Assembly: GCA_023431285.1 (NCBI GenBank)
Contig: JAEYXN010000209.1
Coordinates: forward strand, 1-18,351
DNA from: Bacteroidota bacterium
Lineage (GTDB): Bacteria > Bacteroidota > Bacteroidia > Cytophagales > Cyclobacteriaceae
Length of the DNA: 18,351 nt
Direction: 5' to 3'
The notes below the pieces were generated by a model, which had not been told where the DNA came from, made no database searches, and saw only the letters and a list, made by a program, of their open reading frames with translations. This document shows, piece by piece, positions 7,852 to 13,094 of this stretch (the first letter of the stretch is position 1; each line of letters opens with the position of its first letter). Both the position numbers and the translations under genes were made by a program.

Positions 7852-8487
7852 TCAATCTCGAAGGCCTTTCCGCATATATTTCGAACATATAGGGCATTCA
7901 CGCCAGTTGTGCATTCGTGCCGGACAGAATTTCCTGCCGAAATAGATGATCTGCAGGTGCGCTTTGTTCCACTTTCCAGAAGGGATCAGCCGCTTGAGGT
8001 CCTTTTCCGTTTGCTCGACACTCTTCCCATTGGAGAGGCCCCACCGGTAAGCAAGCCGGTGAATATGAGTATCTACGGGAAAGGCGGGCTCGCCAAACCA
8101 TTGTGTCATTACCACCGAAGCAGTTTTGTGTCCCACCGCAGGTAGCGCTTCAAGCTCTTCGAATGTGGCCGGCACTTCTCCATTGTATTTGTCCACCAGT
8201 ATCTGCGACAACCCATGAATGCCCTTTGATTTCATCGGTGAAAGGCCGCAAGGTTTGATGATCTCCCGGATCTCCTCGACAGACATCTTGATCATATCAT
8301 ACGGATTGTCGGCCTGCGCAAACAGGAGAGGAGTTGTTTTGTTAACACGTTCGTCCGTGCATTGCGCCGAAAGCAAAACGGAGATCAGAAGCGTATAAGC
8401 GTCTTTATGATCCAGAGGAATCGGCGGATCAGGGAAATGATGTTCGAGTATGCGAATTATATCGGCAACCTTTTCGGCTTTCGTCAT
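7852..8487 (-). CDS. nth: Endonuclease III-like DNA glycosylase/AP lyase
   Basis: A 211-residue HhH-GPD protein. It excises oxidised pyrimidines and cuts the abasic strand in base-excision repair. The hairpin LPAVGHKTASVV holds the Schiff-base Lys121, and the GPD part FPVDTHIHR holds the catalytic Asp139, so the active site is intact. The C-terminus is unusual. In E. coli Nth four cysteines (C-x6-C-x2-C-x5-C) bind a [4Fe-4S] cluster. Here only three remain, at 188, 198 and 201 (C-x9-C-x2-C), and the last 10 residues have no Cys. From memory, some Bacteroidota Nth proteins have lost the cluster entirely, so this may be an intermediate form. The ATG at 8487 is 28 bases after the stop of the muramidase gene. 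Confidence 0.94.
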   Translation of the reverse strand: MTKAEKVADIIRILEHHFPDPPIPLDHKDAYTLLISVLLSAQCTDERVNKTTPLLFAQADNPYDMIKMSVEEIREIIKPCGLSPMKSKGIHGLSQILVDKYNGEVPATFEELEALPAVGHKTASVVMTQWFGEPAFPVDTHIHRLAYRWGLSNGKSVEQTEKDLKRLIPSGKWNKAHLQIIYFGRKFCPARMHNWRECPICSKYMRKGLRD

Positions 8488-8515
8488 GGGTCCGGTTCAG
8501 GTGAGATGGAGTCGA

Positions 8516-9721
8516 TTAAGGATAGAGGAGGTACTTCTGTCGCATGGACTTATAGGCCTCCAGGTCTTTCTGCCATGTGGCGCGAATCTCATCTTCGCTC
8601 AGCCCATCTTTGATTTGCTGGCGTAGCTCTGCGTTGCCCGCAAGACGCTCAAAGAAAGGAATGAAGAATTTCTCCTTATCGGGAAACCGTCGGTACATAT
8701 CGAGCAGATAATGAAGCTCAATCTTCTTAGGGACTTCAACATTCCGTAGATCGATACCAAAACACAGTTTGTTTTCCTGAGGTGGTTTGATCGCCATTCC
8801 GGGAATGGAAACCGGAGTGAACTGAAACGGAAGTCCTTTCAGGTCAGGATGACCAATCACCTGGAAAGGCATGTCGGTTCCCCGTCCAAGGCTCAGCACT
8901 GTCCCTTCGAAATAACACACCGTCGGATAAAGACGGATAGCCTGATCGTTGGGAAGGTTGGGCGAAGGTTTGACTGGGAGTGAATAGGGATCAGCGTGTT
9001 TCCAGTTTTTCATGGGAACCACCTCAAGCCTGGCAGTCTTTTTTCCGGCAAGCCACCCTTCTCCGTTAATCATTCGCGCAAATTCGCCGACACTCATTCC
9101 GTGAACCACCGGGACAGGGTGCATACCGATAAACGATTTGAATTCCATTTTAAGGACTGGTCCGTCAATGTAGGATGCGTTTGGATTAGGGCGGTCCAGC
9201 ACAATGATCTCTTTATTGTTCTCCGCGCATGCCTCCATTACATAGTGAAGGGTTCCGATATAAGTGAAGAACCGGACACCGACATCCTGTATATCATATA
9301 CAATGACGTCGATATCAGCGAGGTGCTCAGGTTTGGGTTTTCGATCGTTTCCGTAAAGGGACACTACAGGAAGTCCGGTTTTAGAATCGATACCGTCCTT
9401 TACATATTCTCCAGCCGCTGCGGTTCCACGGAAGCCATGCTCGGGCGCGAGAATCTTTTTCACCTGAATGCCGACACTCCTGAGTGTGTCTGCGAGGTGA
9501 GTATTTCCAACTAAAGCGGTATAATTCACTACAAGTCCCACCCTCTTGGTTCCAACCATTGCCTTAAGAACATCGATTTGATCGGCACCCGTCTGGAGTT
9601 TCGCAGTCTGCTCTGATGATGCGGGAGCAACGCTTCCAGCAGGCTTTGCGGGCTGCGCGGCACACCGGGAGCAGCAAAGGAAAAAAAGAAGTGGAACTGT
9701 TATCAGAAGCGTATTACGCAT
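8516..9721 (-). CDS. namZ: DUF1343 protein, exo-beta-N-acetylmuramidase NamZ-like
   Basis: A 401-residue DUF1343/GH171 protein. The characterised members (Bacillus YbbC/NamZ, Tannerella NamZ) remove terminal MurNAc residues from peptidoglycan fragments for recycling. The conserved blocks are LVVNYTALVG, APEHGFRG (92-99, with Glu94 the likely catalytic acid by analogy), SLYGNDRKP, VIVYDIQDVGVRFFTYIGTL, LDRPNPN, GMHPVPVVHGMSVGEFARMINGE and the later FEGTVLSLGRGTDMPFQVIG. I place the start at 9721 because Met is followed there by a good signal peptide (RNTLLITVPLLFFL, then Cys-Cys-Ser-Arg-Cys-Ala-Ala). A start at 9778 would overlap the opposite gene and add 19 residues ahead of the signal. The product is secreted, probably periplasmic; the lipobox is not canonical. 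It is the first gene of a five-gene minus-strand run. Confidence 0.9.
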   Translation of the reverse strand: MRNTLLITVPLLFFLCCSRCAAQPAKPAGSVAPASSEQTAKLQTGADQIDVLKAMVGTKRVGLVVNYTALVGNTHLADTLRSVGIQVKKILAPEHGFRGTAAAGEYVKDGIDSKTGLPVVSLYGNDRKPKPEHLADIDVIVYDIQDVGVRFFTYIGTLHYVMEACAENNKEIIVLDRPNPNASYIDGPVLKMEFKSFIGMHPVPVVHGMSVGEFARMINGEGWLAGKKTARLEVVPMKNWKHADPYSLPVKPSPNLPNDQAIRLYPTVCYFEGTVLSLGRGTDMPFQVIGHPDLKGLPFQFTPVSIPGMAIKPPQENKLCFGIDLRNVEVPKKIELHYLLDMYRRFPDKEKFFIPFFERLAGNAELRQQIKDGLSEDEIRATWQKDLEAYKSMRQKYLLYP

Positions 9722-9808
9722 GTTGACCGTATTTATCAAGTTAAGTTTGTACAAAAGAGGCGTTATCCTAATTTGCAATTCACAAACGCTGAAAAGTTAG
9801 CAATTACC
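9721..9808 (+). promoter_or_regulatory. Divergent promoter region, TTG-N16-TAAGTTTG
   Basis: This is the 87-base spacer between the divergent namZ and permease genes. On the plus strand TTG (9723-9725) and TAAGTTTG (9742-9749) match the Bacteroidota -33/-7 consensus (TTG ... TAnnTTTG), with a spacer of 16 that is slightly short. This would start transcription near 9757 and leave about a 50-base leader. A perfect 10-bp palindrome, TTTGTACAAA (9746-9755), overlaps the -7 box and could be an operator. I found no equally good box for namZ on the minus strand. Confidence 0.45.
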
Positions 9809-11152
9809 TTGAACCTTTCGTATTTCATTTCCAAAAGAATCATCCAGTCGCGACAAAGCGGATTCTCTGCCACGATCCATCGTATTGCGATCGCCAGTAT
9901 CGCGATCGGGCTCCTTGCCGCAGTGCTTTCTTTTCTGGTAATGAAAGGATTTCAGGAAACGGTGAAGAACAAGATCTATGGATTCAGCGGCCATCTTCTT
10001 GTCACAAAATTCTCGATGAACAATTCTCCGGAAGAGCGGCCGATGAATTTTCATATCGATATCTACAAAAACAAAGACAAGTACCCGTTCATCTCACATG
10101 TGCAGGAGTTCGCCCACAAGCCCGGTCTTGTAAAAACAGAAGATGAGGTTCTCGGTGTGGTTGTAAAAGGAATAGGCAAGAGCTTTAACGTGAATGATTT
10201 TCAGGCCAGCATAGTGGAAGGATCATTCATTGATATTCCGGACTCAAGCTATGCTAATCAGGTGGTGATCAGCAGAACTATCTCCGACAAGATTCGTGCA
10301 GGTGTTGGCGACGCTATCACTGTACATTTCTTTCAAAACCCGCCGCGTTCACGACGCCTGAAAGTCACAGGTATCTATGAAACAAACCTGTCAGAGTATT
10401 TTGATTCAAAGGTGATCATTACCGATATCCGTCTGATTCAGCGTCTGAATGACTGGAATGACAGCATCGCAGGCGGACTCGAAATATTTCTTAAGCGCGA
10501 TCATTTTTCATCCGGACAACTTCGACTCAGTAATGCATCCAGAGAAAGTGAAGAACTGGATGATGAAGGCCAGGTAGTTTCCAGAGGAGTGTTCTCGAAC
10601 CTTTTTGGTTTTAGTTATGATGACGCTGTGATTGATGAGTCTCTGGAGCGTATAGGCGAGTCGATGGATTATGATCTCAATATCGAAAAGGTCAGCGACA
10701 AGTATATGCAGGTTTTTGAATGGCTGCAGTTACTGAGTCGTCAGGTAAATATTTTACTTGGCGTGATACTTTTTGTCATTAGTCTGAATATGGTTTCAAT
10801 CGTTTTCCTTCTTGTAATGGAGCGGACTCAGATGATCGGTTTGCTAAAGGCAGTAGGGGCGGGAAACAAAATGGTCCGTCAGATTTTTGTGTACAATGGC
10901 GTATTACTCATTGGGAAAGGTCTTCTGATTGGAAACGCGCTTGGGATCGGCTTATGCTTTCTTCAGCATCGTTTCAAGCTCATAAAATTGAATCCTCACG
11001 ATTATTACATGAGCTTTGTTCCTATCAGCTGGCACTGGGACATTATCATCATATTAAATCTTCTCACATTTTTCATCGTCACTCTGGTGCTGTTGCTGCC
11101 CACGATGGTGATTTCAAGAATTAGTCCGATCAAAGCGATAAGATTTGACTGA
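9809..11152 (+). CDS. FtsX-family ABC permease (LolC/LolE-like)
   Basis: A 447-residue inner-membrane permease of the LolCE/MacB type. Members of this family release lipoproteins from the inner membrane to LolA, or drive related periplasmic extraction. One helix near the N-terminus (about 26-45, IAIASIAIGLLAAVLSFLVM) is followed by a large periplasmic domain (about 46-310). Three C-terminal helices lie at about 312-337, 363-387 and 411-434, with the typical MERTQMIGLLKAVGAG coupling segment after TM2 and a closing SRISPIKAIRFD. The start is chosen as TTG at 9809 because NLSYFISKRII is the usual family N-terminus. An in-frame TTG at 9773 adds 12 unrelated residues, and no ATG exists before residue 46. 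No LolD-type ATPase gene is adjacent, so the ATPase must be encoded elsewhere. LolC versus LolE cannot be decided. Confidence 0.88.
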   Translation: MNLSYFISKRIIQSRQSGFSATIHRIAIASIAIGLLAAVLSFLVMKGFQETVKNKIYGFSGHLLVTKFSMNNSPEERPMNFHIDIYKNKDKYPFISHVQEFAHKPGLVKTEDEVLGVVVKGIGKSFNVNDFQASIVEGSFIDIPDSSYANQVVISRTISDKIRAGVGDAITVHFFQNPPRSRRLKVTGIYETNLSEYFDSKVIITDIRLIQRLNDWNDSIAGGLEIFLKRDHFSSGQLRLSNASRESEELDDEGQVVSRGVFSNLFGFSYDDAVIDESLERIGESMDYDLNIEKVSDKYMQVFEWLQLLSRQVNILLGVILFVISLNMVSIVFLLVMERTQMIGLLKAVGAGNKMVRQIFVYNGVLLIGKGLLIGNALGIGLCFLQHRFKLIKLNPHDYYMSFVPISWHWDIIIILNLLTFFIVTLVLLLPTMVISRISPIKAIRFD

Positions 11153-11261
11153 TTCTTACATGAAAAACAAATTAGAATTTCATATAAGTTCAAACTTCAA
11201 TTAAAAAGGTTTACTTTTACCGATGTAAGGAGCCCACCTTATCTCGAAATGTTTTTTGGTT

Positions 11262-11819
11262 ATGCAATTAAAATTTAAAAACCCTGTCAGGCCAGACCTG
11301 ACACCAACGATTCAAAAACGGAATCGCAGGTTACAGGCGTTCTTTAATGCGAAGAACCTTGATGTTCGTTTGCATGGTGACGCGCAGAATCCACTCATGG
11401 TTTTGTGTGGCTGCGTGGGACTGTCTGCATACGTGCACAACTTCGATTTGCGTCTTCTTGACAAGCCTAATCAGGGAGAAGTGATGAAGATTTTCAAGCT
11501 TACAGAGATCGTCCAGGGAACCCGCGAGGAAGTTGTAGAGTGGCTGCAGGCTTATCCCCAGATGCCATTGTTCCGCATTCAGCATGCAGGAAGCAAACTG
11601 TTTCTGTGTGGTTTCAATTTCGTTGATCGTGAGCAAAAATTAGGTCGCTACCCGGTTTTCGCACGCGAGGATTATCACATTTACAAACAACGCGAAGCAG
11701 CAGAAGACATTCTGAACATGCTCAAGGACGACGGTTACGAAGTGGAAATTGCTGAGCCGGAACTTGATCTGGTGAAGTCACACGTCGGTCCGATCTCTTT
11801 TGTTGGATTGGAAGTGTAA
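11262..11819 (+). CDS. Conserved-looking protein of unknown function, 185 aa
   Basis: I do not recognise this family. From the ATG at 11262 (an in-frame TTG at 11256 would add two residues) it encodes a soluble protein with no signal peptide or membrane helix. A basic N-terminal stretch (QKRNRRLQAFFNAKN) leads into a hydrophobic strand-like segment LMVLCGCVGLSAYVHNFDLRLL. A middle helix/strand part (EEVVEWLQAYPQMPLFRIQHAGSKLFLCGFNFVD) follows, then a helix with acidic C-terminal half (REAAEDILNMLKDDGYEVEIAEPELDLV) and SHVGPISFVGLEV. The alternation of strands and helices suggests a compact alpha/beta fold. It follows the permease on the same strand after 109 bases and is convergent with the GT2 gene 18 bases away. 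Codon use is like its neighbours, and the reading frame is convincing. Confidence 0.8.
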   Translation: MQLKFKNPVRPDLTPTIQKRNRRLQAFFNAKNLDVRLHGDAQNPLMVLCGCVGLSAYVHNFDLRLLDKPNQGEVMKIFKLTEIVQGTREEVVEWLQAYPQMPLFRIQHAGSKLFLCGFNFVDREQKLGRYPVFAREDYHIYKQREAAEDILNMLKDDGYEVEIAEPELDLVKSHVGPISFVGLEV

Positions 11820-11831
11820 AGCGAAAGGAAG

Positions 11832-11875
11832 GCTGGTTTAAGAGGTACCACCTGGTATATACTTCTTAAACCAGC
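11832..11875. terminator. Hairpin between convergent genes, possible bidirectional terminator
   Basis: GCTGGTTTAAGA (11832-11843) is perfectly complementary to TCTTAAACCAGC (11864-11875), a 12-bp stem with a 20-base loop containing GGTACC. The stem overlaps the last codons and stop of the GT2 gene and lies 12 bases beyond the end of the 185-aa gene. The flanks are only weakly T-rich on either strand (TTTGT on plus, TTCCTTTC on minus), so termination efficiency is uncertain. Confidence 0.45.
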
Positions 11876-12593
11876 TTTGTATCGTCATCTGGAGCACACC
11901 AAAAAATGCTTCCTTGAATATTCCCGGAGACATTTTAGATTCCCCTCTTGTCCTGTCGGTGAATATTATCGGTACCTCCTGCAATTTGAAGCCGAATTTC
12001 CAGGCAAGAAATTTCATTTCAATCTGGAAAGCATATCCAACGAACTTGATCTGATCAAGCGGAATGGTCTCCAGCACCTTTCTTCTGTAGCACACGAAGC
12101 CTGCCGTAGTATCCCTGATGGGTAAACTGGTAATAAGCCGAACATAACTGCTCGCGAAATAGGAGAGCAAAACCCGCCCAATAGGCCAGTTCACCACATT
12201 CACACCCGTTGCATACCTTGATCCGATCGATACGTCACTCCCATACTCGGAACAGGACAAGTAAAGATTAACAAGGTCTTTTGGATCGTGGGAGAAGTCC
12301 GCGTCCATCTCCAGAATGAAGTCGTAACCACGTGCAATAGCGTATTTGAAGCCTGTAATATAGGCTGTTCCCAGGCCGAGCTTGCCAGGACGTCTCAATA
12401 AATGAAGTTTGGTCTCCTGTTGTGTATTATACACACTTTGAAGCTCCTCCACGATTTCACCCGTTCCATCCGGGGAATTATCATCAACGATAAGTATGTG
12501 AAAGTCTTTTGGTAACCCGAAAACAGTGTCGATGATCGCACGAATGTTTTCGCGTTCCTTATACGTGGGGATAATGACGATGGCGTTGCTCAC
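11838..12593 (-). CDS. GT2 glycosyltransferase, polyprenyl-phosphate mannose synthase-like
   Basis: A 251-residue GT-A enzyme of the DPM1 group, which transfers a hexose (often mannose) from a nucleotide sugar to a polyprenyl phosphate at the cytoplasmic face of the inner membrane. Motifs are IVIIPTYKERENI (5-17), VDDNSPDGTG (36-45), the metal-binding MDADFSHDP (96-104), IGSRYATG, a central amphipathic DTTAGFVCYRR, and GYAFQIEMKF. The length matches the short form without C-terminal membrane helices. The start is GTG at 12593: a TGA lies in frame 18 bases upstream, the only sense codons between are not starts, and VIIPTYKERE cannot begin further downstream. It stands alone on the minus strand with its own promoter. 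The sugar and acceptor are inferred from the family, not read from sequence. Confidence 0.9.
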   Translation of the reverse strand: MSNAIVIIPTYKERENIRAIIDTVFGLPKDFHILIVDDNSPDGTGEIVEELQSVYNTQQETKLHLLRRPGKLGLGTAYITGFKYAIARGYDFILEMDADFSHDPKDLVNLYLSCSEYGSDVSIGSRYATGVNVVNWPIGRVLLSYFASSYVRLITSLPIRDTTAGFVCYRRKVLETIPLDQIKFVGYAFQIEMKFLAWKFGFKLQEVPIIFTDRTRGESKMSPGIFKEAFFGVLQMTIQSWFKKYIPGGTS

Positions 12594-12614
12594 TCTAGTA
12601 GAGACGGTTCATAA

Positions 12615-12644
12615 CAAATCTATAAAAAACCCCTATCCGGTCAA
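12615..12644 (-). promoter_or_regulatory. Bacteroidota-type promoter of the GT2 gene (TTG-N19-TAGATTTG)
   Basis: On the minus strand TTG (12644-12642) is followed after 19 bases by TAGATTTG (12622-12615), an exact fit to the TAnnTTTG -7 box with ideal spacing. Transcription would begin near 12608, leaving a leader of about 15 bases before the GTG start at 12593. This is the best promoter match I found in the window. Confidence 0.6.
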
Positions 12645-12814
12645 GCTTCAAACGTTATAACCTGTTATTTTTAACAATAAGCCCCAGGATTTTGTTCTGC
12701 CTCAAAACAGGGCGCCAGCTACAATTAGGCTCACTCTCCCCGGAACGAGACTGAATGCATTCCAGGGGTCGGATAACAGTTACGCTGAACTTGTACGGGA
12801 GCAGTGCAAGAGTA

Positions 12815-12925
12815 GGGTTGTCCCCCTGTTGTACGCCTGTCCACTGCCTTTCCACCCCCTGTACTTTCCCTGCTAAAGGTAAACGTGAAAAGGGGAACGG
12901 GAGGGGGAGAACAGGGGGACAACCC
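12815..12925. repeat. 16-bp perfect inverted repeat, 79-base loop
   Basis: GGGTTGTCCCCCTGTT at 12815-12830 is exactly the reverse complement of 12910-12925. The loop contains a degenerate echo of the left arm (CCACCCCCTGTAC, 12852-12864). Chance occurrence of two 16-mers in this arrangement is very unlikely. Confidence 0.85.
12892..12918 (+). other. G-quadruplex motif
   Basis: Four G-runs, GGGG (12892-12895), GGG (12899-12901), GGGGG (12903-12907) and GGGGG (12914-12918), are separated by loops of 3, 1 and 6 bases. This satisfies the standard G3+N1-7 rule. The fourth run lies inside the right arm of the 16-bp inverted repeat, so quadruplex and hairpin cannot both form. Confidence 0.6.
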
Positions 12926-13038
12926 CCTTCATCGCTACTTTTCGATAGCTTTTGCCTGCTTTTTCCTACATCGAAAAAGGGGTTATAGGTGCGTTTCTGC
13001 CTGCCGGGGCCATTATCCGGCATCGTTATACTCCAGAT

Positions 13039-13074
13039 AAAAGAAAAGGGCCGGCTTAGATCGGCCGGCCCTTT
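13039..13074 (-). terminator. Rho-independent terminator of the EF-G-like gene
   Basis: On the minus strand an 11-bp perfect GC-rich stem (13074-13064 with 13055-13045) closes an 8-base loop and is followed by a T-rich tract (TTTTCTT). It lies 21 bases after the stop codon of the EF-G-like gene, with correct orientation. Confidence 0.85.
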
Positions 13075-13094
13075 CGCTTAACAGGAAATCAGAT

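Larger units (their letters stand above)
12645..13036. other. Gene-free spacer with inverted repeats and a G-quadruplex motif
   Basis: This stretch has no credible gene. It contains a small TGTTA-TTTT-TAACA hairpin (12663-12676). It also holds a 16-bp perfect inverted repeat (12815-12830 with 12910-12925) around 79 bases of C-rich then G-rich sequence, and a second inverted pair TTTTCGAT/ATCGAAAA (12939-12946, 12970-12977). A 122-codon open frame on the minus strand (13023-12655) crosses all of it. Its Pro/Gly/Arg-rich low-complexity product follows the repeats rather than a protein pattern, so I read the region as structured non-coding DNA, possibly a copy of a dispersed repeat. Confidence 0.55.

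Noticed and set aside
8996..9514. A 172-codon plus-strand frame opposite namZ
   Set aside because: It is antisense to the conserved DUF1343 core, which clearly codes on the minus strand; His/Phe-rich composition is typical of an antisense shadow.
5531..9721. A dedicated cell-wall or folate pathway operon
   Set aside because: The five genes are tightly spaced but belong to unrelated housekeeping functions; only fmt and folA share a metabolite pool.
12655..13023. A 122-codon open frame on the minus strand in the structured spacer
   Set aside because: Its product is Pro/Gly/Arg-rich and tracks the inverted repeats and G/C blocks; other frames are open over parts of the same stretch too. It lacks a family pattern and a ribosome site. 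A dispersed non-coding element fits better.
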